A stretch of DNA of 64,000 nt from Chitinophagaceae bacterium (GTDB taxonomy: Bacteria; Bacteroidota; Bacteroidia; Chitinophagales; Chitinophagaceae): the NCBI GenBank assembly GCA_017307755.1, contig JAFKGQ010000004.1, forward strand, positions 124,001 to 188,000, given 5' to 3'. The notes beneath the pieces are model-generated. The model saw only the letters and a program-made list of their open reading frames with translations. It was not told where the DNA came from and ran no database searches. The translations under genes were made by a program, and so were the position numbers. This document shows, piece after piece, positions 47,904 to 54,835 of this stretch; positions within the stretch are counted from its first letter, which is position 1, and each line of letters starts with the position of its first letter.

Positions 47904-48179
47904 ATGAAAAATTTGTTTTCTCTTATGACTAACGGAACTTTGTCCTTATGAATGAATGATATATCCGTATCGTTATGGAAAACCAAATCAAGTAAAGCTA
48001 AGATCCATTACCTCTGAAAAACCAGCAATTTCCAATGTCCTGTCCTGTTTAGGGCTCACTGTAAGAAACGTCCTTCTTATGGTAAATTACTTACCCCGTT
48101 CCGGGCTTTCCGGGGCGGGGTTTTTGTTTAGAGCTGTGCTCGGCCTATTGTATCTTCGCGCTTCATCAATGGCCTATAT
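47904..48179 (+). other. intergenic region with a possible short structured transcript
   Basis: No gene. A GAACTTTG box lies near 47934, followed by a 6-codon open frame, the hairpin GGTAA-ATTAC-TTACC around 48081, and a GC-rich stem CCCCG/CGGGG with inner CCGG pairs (48094-48120) followed by TTTTTG, which is terminator-like on the plus strand. The 17-base word shared with 34936 comes next, then TATCTTCG and the nitroreductase start. A terminator with no upstream gene on its strand hints at a small RNA or a leader attenuator. Confidence 0.35.
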
Positions 48180-48785
48180 ATGTCCACGATCAATGAATCA
48201 ATCGTATCACCCGCACAGTTTAACCGGCTGATCCGTCAGCGGCGGAGCACTTTTCCCGATCAGTTTGAAAAGGGCCGCAGGATAGAAGACGAGATCATCT
48301 GGCAATTGCTGGAGAATGCCAGCTGGGCGCCCAACCATAAGCATACCGAACCCTGGCATTTCACCGTATTTACGGGGGATGGTTTAAAAAGATTTGCCGC
48401 TTTTCAGGCGGAGCGTTATCAACTGACGTCAGGCGGAAAGTTCAGACAGGATAAATATGACAAGCTGCTGGAGAATCCCCTGAAAGCCTCACACATCATC
48501 GCCATCATCCTTCGCCGTAGCACGACCACCGATATTCCGGAGATGGAAGAGATCGCCGCGGTGTCCTGTGCCATAGAAAATATATATCTGTCGGTGACAG
48601 CCTATGGGCTGGGAGGTTATTGGAGTACGGGTGGGCCTACTTATGACCCTGCGGCCCGGCAATTCTTTAGTCTGGAAGAAGGGGATAGGTTGATGGGTTT
48701 TTTTTACCTGGGATATGTCCGGGTACCTTCCGTGGCAGGGGTCAGGAAGCCTGTGAGGGAGAAAACCACCTGGGTAGAAGAATAA
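48180..48785 (+). CDS. nitroreductase-family FMN oxidoreductase
   Basis: 201 residues. FNRLIRQRRSTFPDQF gives the N-terminal FMN-phosphate-binding Arg pair, LENASWAPNHKHTEPWHFTVFTG the usual ASWAPNHK-x-TEPW motif, and AVSCAIENIYLSVTAYGLGGYWSTGG the FMN-binding glycine loop; FFYLGYVRVP comes near the end. It is the NfsA/YdjA-like small form that reduces quinones, nitro compounds or other electrophiles with NAD(P)H. Single gene followed by the second copy of the four-hairpin element after 10 bases. Confidence 0.92.
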   Translation: MSTINESIVSPAQFNRLIRQRRSTFPDQFEKGRRIEDEIIWQLLENASWAPNHKHTEPWHFTVFTGDGLKRFAAFQAERYQLTSGGKFRQDKYDKLLENPLKASHIIAIILRRSTTTDIPEMEEIAAVSCAIENIYLSVTAYGLGGYWSTGGPTYDPAARQFFSLEEGDRLMGFFYLGYVRVPSVAGVRKPVREKTTWVEE

Positions 48786-48795
48786 ATGGTATAAA

Positions 48796-48931
48796 AGCGG
48801 AGCACAGCTCCGCTGCCTGTAACCGCAAGGTTACGAACGAGAAGGACCGTGTCGAAGCAGGTCCGCCGAAGTTCCCATAATTAGCGCTTCCACCGGAGAT
48901 GGGTAAATTTGGGTAAGCCAGCTCCGGTGGA
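48796..48931 (+). repeat. four-hairpin covarying element, copy 2
   Basis: H1 AGCGGAGC-ACA-GCTCCGCT (48796-48814); H2 GTAACC-GCAA-GGTTAC (48819-48834), unchanged from copy 1; H3 GGACC, loop GTGTCGAAGCA, GGTCC (48844-48864); CCGAAGTTCCCAT; H4 TCCACCGGAG...CTCCGGTGGA (48889-48931). Relative to copy 1, H1 changes an A-T pair to G-C, H3 changes a G-C pair to C-G, and H4 changes several pairs, each time on both sides. It ends 36 bases before the DUF4399 gene. Confidence 0.85.
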
Positions 48932-48967
48932 TTTATGTACCTTTCCTGAATAAAATTATTCCCAATC

Positions 48968-49483
48968 ATGCGTAAGTTTTATTTTCTTCCTACGGCATTG
49001 CTTCTTGGGCTTGCCGCCTGCAACAATGCGGGCGACCAGACTGCCGCTTCCGGCGACACTACCCAAAAGGCAGGTCATGACACGATGGCTATGGATCACA
49101 AGGTTGACAGCAGCAAGGCTATAACGCCGTTGCCGGAAGTGCCGGCCGGTGCAAAGGTCTATTTTAAGAACCTGAAGGATGGTCAGACGGTTAAGTCTCC
49201 CTTTAAGGTAGAAATGGGTATGGATGGATTACGGGTGGATACGGCAGGCGCCATTGTATCCGGCTCTGGTCACCATCACCTGCTGATCGATGCGGGGGAT
49301 TCGATCCCTGCCGGGGTTGTCGTACCAAAGGACTCGACCCACCTGCATTTCGGAAAGGCTCAGACCAGCACCGAAGTGACGCTACCGGCCGGACCCCATG
49401 TTTTAACACTGCAATTTGCCGACGGCATCCATCGGAGCTACGGCAGCAAACTGGCTACTACTATCAAAGTCACCGTGAAGTAG
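48968..49483 (+). CDS. DUF4399 lipoprotein
   Basis: 171 residues. Signal MRKFYFLPTALLLGLAAC with lipobox Cys 18, then a Thr/Asp/Met-rich linker (TTQKAGHDTMAMDHKVDSSK) and the DUF4399 domain: AKVYFKNLKDGQTVKSPFKVEMGMDGLRVDTAGAIVSGSGHHHLLID, STHLHFGKAQTSTEVTLPAGPHVLTLQFADGIHRSYG. The His-rich turns (GHHHLL, HLHFG) are typical and may bind metal; function is unknown. It is preceded by the four-hairpin element and followed by a strong terminator, so it forms a single-gene unit. Confidence 0.9.
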   Translation: MRKFYFLPTALLLGLAACNNAGDQTAASGDTTQKAGHDTMAMDHKVDSSKAITPLPEVPAGAKVYFKNLKDGQTVKSPFKVEMGMDGLRVDTAGAIVSGSGHHHLLIDAGDSIPAGVVVPKDSTHLHFGKAQTSTEVTLPAGPHVLTLQFADGIHRSYGSKLATTIKVTVK

Positions 49484-49503
49484 ACAAAATCAGACAAGAT
49501 TTG

Positions 49504-49537
49504 GCGCTTGCCCCCTCCAGGGGCAAGCGCTTACTTT
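49504..49537 (+). terminator. Rho-independent terminator after the DUF4399 gene
   Basis: GCGCTTGCCCC (49504-49514) pairs perfectly with GGGGCAAGCGC (49520-49530) around CTCCA, followed by TTACTTTTT. Confidence 0.8.
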
Positions 49538-49628
49538 TTAGGGGCATAAACAACCTAAGCAACGGAAAAGCCGTAGAGATTGTCAAGGAAGAGAGAACAA
49601 GGTTTGAGATATATTAAAAAAATAAATC

Positions 49629-50354
49629 ATGGGCAAAAACAAGCTTACAAGTAATCTTTTTCGTGTTTTGGGAGTAGTATTGGTGGCTGGATCATTAGCC
49701 AGTTGTATGAAAACAGGTGCAAATAATCAAAATAATACGAATGTTAGTTTTGTTACATTAATGCATATGGCGCCTTTTGCTCCCTCTGCTGAAGTGTATT
49801 TCAACAATAGTAAGAGTACTTCTGCCATTGCGGCGGGGACTTTTTCCACCACTTATGGACGGATAACCCCCGGCAGCTATAAAGTGACGTTTATGACTGC
49901 AGGCTCGACCACCGATACGCTGTCAAAGATACTGTCGGACTCGTATGATTCCCTGAGGTTTTATACCCTCGTTCTGTTCAACCGGGCGGACAGTAGCCTG
50001 GGTTCCATGAAGATCAACGATGACTTTTCTTCCTTGTCCCTTTCCAGTGCCAACTACCGGTTTTTCAACTTTTGTCCCGATGCACCTGCCGTTGATCTTG
50101 TCTTGAACACCACCGTTGTACAGGCATCGCGTCATACAGTGGATAACGAATATGGCGGTTATTACAATACCTTTTCGACCTTGACGCCGGGGGGGTACAG
50201 TGTGACGGTAAAAAAGGCGGGAACAGATTCTGTCATCGCTTCTGTTTCTTCCGTCAACCTGCAGGCCGGAGCAGCCTACACCATATTCCTGTCAGGCAAG
50301 AAGAACAGCCCAGCTAATCCCATATCGGTGAATGTATTACAGGCGGCTTATTGA
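49629..50354 (+). CDS. DUF4397 lipoprotein
   Basis: 241 residues. Signal with lipobox VAGSLASC (Cys about 26). Two related beta domains follow: FVTLMHMAPFAPSAEVYFNNSKSTSAIAAGTFSTTYGRITPGSYKVTFMTAGS and FFNFCPDAPAVDLVLNTTVVQASRHTVDNEYGGYYNTFSTLTPGGYSVTVKKAGT, each with the ProxxxAPAVDV-like start and PG-Y-V edge of DUF4397. The family is common in Bacteroidota surface lipoproteins; its role is unknown. It is convergent with the AraC gene two bases away, with no terminator between them that I can see. Confidence 0.9.
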   Translation: MGKNKLTSNLFRVLGVVLVAGSLASCMKTGANNQNNTNVSFVTLMHMAPFAPSAEVYFNNSKSTSAIAAGTFSTTYGRITPGSYKVTFMTAGSTTDTLSKILSDSYDSLRFYTLVLFNRADSSLGSMKINDDFSSLSLSSANYRFFNFCPDAPAVDLVLNTTVVQASRHTVDNEYGGYYNTFSTLTPGGYSVTVKKAGTDSVIASVSSVNLQAGAAYTIFLSGKKNSPANPISVNVLQAAY

Positions 50355-50356
50355 CC

Positions 50357-51343
50357 CTATTTGAGGCTGCCGGGAAGGATGTTGTGATATTTTTTGAAGA
50401 TAGTGATAAAGGCGCTGACTTTTTCATAGCCCAGCATATAGGCTGTCTCGGAGACGCTAACCTTTTTTTCCTGTAACAACCATTTAGCCAGCTCCATTTT
50501 CTTTTCCAGGTAATATTCATACATGGTCTTCCCATAGATGGCCTTGAAATGTCTCTTTAGCGTGGATTCGCTGAGCGCAAATTCCTTTGCCAGCTGTTTC
50601 TGGGAAGGGAGCATATCTTCCAGGCTTTGTACCAGTCTTTGCTCCACCTGCCGGATCGTCTGTATATATGGCGCCTCGCCGGCCGGGATGGGGGTGGCGT
50701 TGTTTCCGGGGAGCCGGTTGATAATATTCGCCAGCAATGTCAGGGCCCGGGAACGCACAGTCAGCAGATTGAATATAGGTTTATGAAGTTCGAACTCTAT
50801 TTCGCTGAGCAGACGGTCGTCGCCCGAATGGGTCGTTTCGGCGATCATACATGCCGGACTCTCTCCCGCAAGCGTCTGGGTGATGGATGCGATCTTTTCT
50901 TCCATCCCTGCCAGATGTGTGTATAGCCATTCCCGGGAGAACAACAATTCAATGGTATGTGATAGTATGCCTTCCGGGATCTGGGCGGAAAGACGGCTGT
51001 TATTGGACGTCAGGAACACATTGTTCGGGTAGCCCGCCTGAGGAGAAGATTTGAATATCGGCCTGACCAGCTTTAGCGAAGTAGGGGTCAGGAGAAAACA
51101 CAATGCATAGATGATCCCGCTATCCGGGGTTCTCGAAAGCCGGATGATCTCAATATCCTCGTAATATCTGAGACGGGTGTATCTTAGATAGAGTCCCTCT
51201 TCGAGGAATATACTTTTCATTAACCCACTGCCCCTGTGTTGAGGTATATGCATAGTATTGTTTGTGATCGACGCAGGAAGTTGCTTCGACATGGAAATAA
51301 AGCCTGATTCCAGATTGTCGTCCCTCAAAATGAAACGCTGCAT
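50357..51343 (-). CDS. AraC-family transcriptional regulator
   Basis: 328 residues. A variable N-terminal effector region (about 1-220) without clear cupin motifs, and a C-terminal double helix-turn-helix: SQKQLAKEFALSESTLKRHFKAIYGKTMYEYYLEKKMELAKWLLQEKKVSVSETAYMLGYEKVSAFITIFKKYHNILPG, in full agreement with AraC/XylS consensus (the second HTH with GY-x-x-x-x-F-x-x-x-F-x-K). Such stand-alone regulators in Chitinophagaceae are numerous and the ligand is unknown. The inverted repeat at 51530-51549 lies 187 bases upstream and might be its site. Confidence 0.92.
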   Translation of the reverse strand: MQRFILRDDNLESGFISMSKQLPASITNNTMHIPQHRGSGLMKSIFLEEGLYLRYTRLRYYEDIEIIRLSRTPDSGIIYALCFLLTPTSLKLVRPIFKSSPQAGYPNNVFLTSNNSRLSAQIPEGILSHTIELLFSREWLYTHLAGMEEKIASITQTLAGESPACMIAETTHSGDDRLLSEIEFELHKPIFNLLTVRSRALTLLANIINRLPGNNATPIPAGEAPYIQTIRQVEQRLVQSLEDMLPSQKQLAKEFALSESTLKRHFKAIYGKTMYEYYLEKKMELAKWLLQEKKVSVSETAYMLGYEKVSAFITIFKKYHNILPGSLK

Positions 51344-51876
51344 TGGTAAGCCGATGGTGGTAATGATAGAATATTCTATTTCAGTAGTATTATATACGTA
51401 AAACTGACAATTTTAGATTTATTCCCCCAAGGCGCCGTACCCGGATGGGAAATAGTCTCTATTAGGGACTGTGTATTTGACCGTTATGAGGTATTCTTTG
51501 ATTTGATTGGGGGATTTTACTTAATCATGTTGTAGTACCTTTACTACAATATTTAATTTTTCTTCCATTTCTCCCGTCTAAATTCCTTTGAACTACCATT
51601 ATCCGATATCTTTCATCATAAAAGTGAGAGATTTTATCGTTGTCTCTTAGACACCTGCCACAACCTCCCAATCATTACTTAGGTATCAATTGGCGCATGT
51701 ATCGCGATCATGACCGTATTGATCAAACAGTGTTGCAACCGACGATGGTTTGGGCCTGATTTAGCAGCATTTATACGGATGGATAAGGTATCCTCATACT
51801 GCCGGCTTGCAGCATGGGGCCTTCTTCATGCTGTAAGGCTTATCTATTAACTATCTAAACCACAAAAGGGCAAACT
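51344..51876. other. 533-base intergenic region before the FG-GAP gene
   Basis: No open frame worth naming. It is AT-rich around 51360-51420 and holds a perfect inverted repeat TTGTAGTA-CCTT-TACTACAA (51530-51549), which could be a regulator site for one of the two divergent genes. From 51620 to 51840 I see no strong hairpin with a T-run and no clear TAnnTTTG box near the FG-GAP start. A long 5' leader for the FG-GAP gene is possible. Confidence 0.4.
51530..51549. promoter_or_regulatory. inverted repeat, possible operator
   Basis: TTGTAGTA and TACTACAA are perfect 8-base arms around CCTT. Position between divergent AraC and FG-GAP genes suits a regulatory site. It could also be a small stem in an untranslated leader. 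Confidence 0.35.
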
Positions 51877-54798
51877 ATGCGACGTAGATCTACACCTATT
51901 ATTATCCTGTTTTTTTTTATCTGTACCGATGCTTATAAGGGGCTAGGTCAAGGCGCGCCAGGTAAAGACCCGGTGGCATTTGAGATAGCTAACAGAGATA
52001 TACATGCGCAAATAATGCCGGAAGGCATTACCAGGAGCTGGTATAACGAGGCCGTTGCTAAGATCGAAGAACGGGAATACTTTATCAGGACCACGGACAG
52101 AAAAGGGTATTTCGCTGCCGTCAATCATGCCCAGCACCTGGGCTACCTTTTCTCGGAAAAAGGTTACACCGTAAGCAACTTCAATGACGACGGATCCGGC
52201 AAAGGGATCTGGCGTACCCAATTTATTATTGAAGGCATAGGCCGCAAGGATCAGTTGCATGCGTCTCCCTTGCTGCGTGTATCGCGCATGGGTGATCGTT
52301 CCCTGCAATATGAACACCGCGACTATGTCGTCACCTATGACAACCTCCGCCAGGGCATGGAGCAATCCTTCATCATCAGGAAAAGGCCCGCCGGACACAA
52401 CGAACTGCAGATCGTCCTGGAATTGGATGGTGATCTGCAGGCAAGGATGGAAAAAGGGGATCAACTCCTGCTGCATACGGCAGCAGGTCCACAGGATGTA
52501 AAGCTTGCCTATGACAATTTCAAAGTATGGGATGCAGACAAAAGACCACTGGCAGCCCATATGCGTTTGACCTCGGCGCATCGCCTGGTCCTTTCTGTGG
52601 ATGATCGGCATGCGATCTATCCGCTGACGGTCGATCCCCTTAACCATACTCCCAATCTCACTATTAACCTGCAAGGGGTGTTGGGCACCTCTGTAAATGA
52701 AACAACGGGACCTGTGCTGGCAGGATTCAGTATTTCCCGTGTTTTGGACATCAATGGGGACGGTCTGAGTGAGGTCGTCATCGGCGCCCCGCAGTTTACG
52801 CAGATCTCCGGCATCAGCGGGGGGACTGCTACTCTTACCGCTGTCGTACAGGGAGCGGCGTTTGTTTATTACAGTATAAATCCCGGTCTGCCTGCCACTA
52901 CTCCCACTCAGGTACTGCAGCCGTCGGGGCTGGCAGCCAATGCCAATTTCGGCTTTAGCGTTGCCTCGGCAGACCTCGACAACGACGGGAAAGGGGATAT
53001 CATCGTTGGCGCGCCCAGCGACATTTCAAAGATCAATGCTGCTTTAAAGACGGGCAATGTCTATGTCTACAGAGGCGCCAGCCTGTCGACCAATGTGAAT
53101 GTGATACCGGCATTTACACAGATACTTTCTCTTGGCGCGGGCGATCTGTTTGCATTGTCTGTAGCACCCTTGTATGGTTTCTGTGTTACCCGGGCGGGGA
53201 GGGTGAATAACGATGCGATCGATGACATTGCGGTAGGGGCGCCCGGCTATGAGAACCTGACAGCCGGCGGCCGTGTGGATATTTTTCATGGGACGGGTAC
53301 TCCTGCTGCTGTCAGCGCTACTCCCTCCCATTCCGTCACAGCGAACACAAACAGCCTGTTTGGCTGGAGTGTCAGCGGGGCAGGGAATGTCAATGGCGAC
53401 GCATTCGATGACATCGTAGTAGGAGCGCCGGCGAGCCTGCTTACCCCTTCCGGCAGCCAGGGGCATGTGTATGTTTTTCATGGCTCCAGCACTGGTATAA
53501 CGGCAACAGATTACACCGGCGCCAATACCACCCTTTCTTCACCCGGCGGCTCGGGGTTTCATCTCAACAGTTTGTTCGGCTTCAGCGTTGCCTCGGGTGA
53601 TTTCAATGGGGACACGCATGGGGATATCATTGTCGGAGAGCCGCTGACCATTGCCAACGGCGGCGCTGCCGGTCGTGCGCACGTCTATTATGGTACAGCT
53701 TCTGCCTCGGGCATCAATACTACGCCATTCACACTGACCAGTCCGCGTTCAGGCGGGACAGGGCCTAACCTGCTCTTTGGTTATAGCGTCGGCTCGGCCG
53801 GGAATGTCAAGGGCGATGCAGCCGATGACGCCCTGGTTGGCGAGCCGGGCATTTTCCCCATCAGTCATGTCACCCCCGCATTGGCAGCGGCATTTAATGT
53901 TATGAACCGTACGTCCACGACTGCTGTGTCTAACGGCGCCGCCTATCTTTTTACAGGCGCTGTGGGTACGGGCATCGTCGGAGGAGCATCACCTTCCTGG
54001 AGCTTTACCAACAGCGGCGGGCCTACGGATATGCTCGGCGCCGCGGTTACCGGGATAGGGGATGTCAGCGGTGACGGGTCTGCCGACCTGCTGGTGTCTG
54101 CCCCCAGCGGAAGTCTGGATCTGGGACAGGATTTTACGGCGTATAGCTCATCCACACCAATAACTTTGAGCACCAACGGCGGATTGATGGGCACGGGCAG
54201 TATCGGGAATACTTACCTCTTCCTTGGGTTCTCTGCAGCCCTTCCCGTCAGCCTTCTCTCCTTTACGGCAACAGCAGACAATGGCAATACCCGGCTGAAC
54301 TGGTCTACCGCCCAGGAGCAGAACTCAGATCATTTTGACATCGAGCATAGTACCGACGGTATAAACTTCAGCAGCATCGGGCAGGTAGCGGCAGCGGGTA
54401 ACAGCAGCCTGAAGACGGACTATTCCTTTACTGACGCCACGCCTGCTGTAGGCGCCAATTATTACAGACTGAAAATGGTGGACCGGGACGGGCAGTTTAC
54501 GTATAGTAGGGTGGCGATCGTGAACTTCCAGGCAGGCGGACCTTCTGCGGTGGCGGCATATCCCAACCCGGCGCACAGCAGCTTTAGCCTTGTATTTAAG
54601 AACATGACGCCCGGGACTTACCGGATGAGTCTGGTGAGTGTAGCGGGGCAAGAGGTCATGACAAAGAATATCCAGGTGTCTAACCCCATCCAGCATAATG
54701 AATCTGTGATCCTTCCGTCCATAGCTCCAGGCAGCTACTGGATCAGGCTCATAGACCGGCAAAATCACAGTTTCCTATCAAGACTTGAAGTAAGATAA
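51877..54798 (+). CDS. secreted FG-GAP (integrin-alpha-like) protein with type IX sorting domain
   Basis: 973 residues. Signal peptide (about 1-22), a 230-residue N-terminal beta domain, then about seven FG-GAP propeller blades from residue 280 to 770 with calcium loops such as DINGDGLSEVVIGAP, DLDNDGKGDIIVGAP, NVNGDAFDDIVVGAP, DFNGDTHGDIIVGEP and DVSGDGSADLLVSAP. After residue 790 comes LPVSLLSFTATADNGNTRLNWSTAQEQNSDHFDIEHSTDG, a fibronectin-like module that often precedes the sorting domain, and the end AYPNPAHSSFSLVFKN ... GSYWIRLIDRQ is a type A T9SS sorting signal. The protein is exported by the type IX system and anchored or released at the surface, perhaps as an adhesin. The end of the gene is followed by a bidirectional terminator. 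Confidence 0.92.
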   Translation: MRRRSTPIIILFFFICTDAYKGLGQGAPGKDPVAFEIANRDIHAQIMPEGITRSWYNEAVAKIEEREYFIRTTDRKGYFAAVNHAQHLGYLFSEKGYTVSNFNDDGSGKGIWRTQFIIEGIGRKDQLHASPLLRVSRMGDRSLQYEHRDYVVTYDNLRQGMEQSFIIRKRPAGHNELQIVLELDGDLQARMEKGDQLLLHTAAGPQDVKLAYDNFKVWDADKRPLAAHMRLTSAHRLVLSVDDRHAIYPLTVDPLNHTPNLTINLQGVLGTSVNETTGPVLAGFSISRVLDINGDGLSEVVIGAPQFTQISGISGGTATLTAVVQGAAFVYYSINPGLPATTPTQVLQPSGLAANANFGFSVASADLDNDGKGDIIVGAPSDISKINAALKTGNVYVYRGASLSTNVNVIPAFTQILSLGAGDLFALSVAPLYGFCVTRAGRVNNDAIDDIAVGAPGYENLTAGGRVDIFHGTGTPAAVSATPSHSVTANTNSLFGWSVSGAGNVNGDAFDDIVVGAPASLLTPSGSQGHVYVFHGSSTGITATDYTGANTTLSSPGGSGFHLNSLFGFSVASGDFNGDTHGDIIVGEPLTIANGGAAGRAHVYYGTASASGINTTPFTLTSPRSGGTGPNLLFGYSVGSAGNVKGDAADDALVGEPGIFPISHVTPALAAAFNVMNRTSTTAVSNGAAYLFTGAVGTGIVGGASPSWSFTNSGGPTDMLGAAVTGIGDVSGDGSADLLVSAPSGSLDLGQDFTAYSSSTPITLSTNGGLMGTGSIGNTYLFLGFSAALPVSLLSFTATADNGNTRLNWSTAQEQNSDHFDIEHSTDGINFSSIGQVAAAGNSSLKTDYSFTDATPAVGANYYRLKMVDRDGQFTYSRVAIVNFQAGGPSAVAAYPNPAHSSFSLVFKNMTPGTYRMSLVSVAGQEVMTKNIQVSNPIQHNESVILPSIAPGSYWIRLIDRQNHSFLSRLEVR

Positions 54799-54800
54799 GT

Positions 54801-54835
54801 AAAAAAAATCCCCTCGATTGAGGGGATTTTTTTTA
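54801..54835. terminator. bidirectional terminator between the FG-GAP and gcvP genes
   Basis: ATCCCCTCGATTGAGGGGAT (54808-54827) with an A-run before and a T-run after. It is the twin of the element at 23851-23870, differing by one base in the loop. It serves both convergent genes. Confidence 0.85.
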
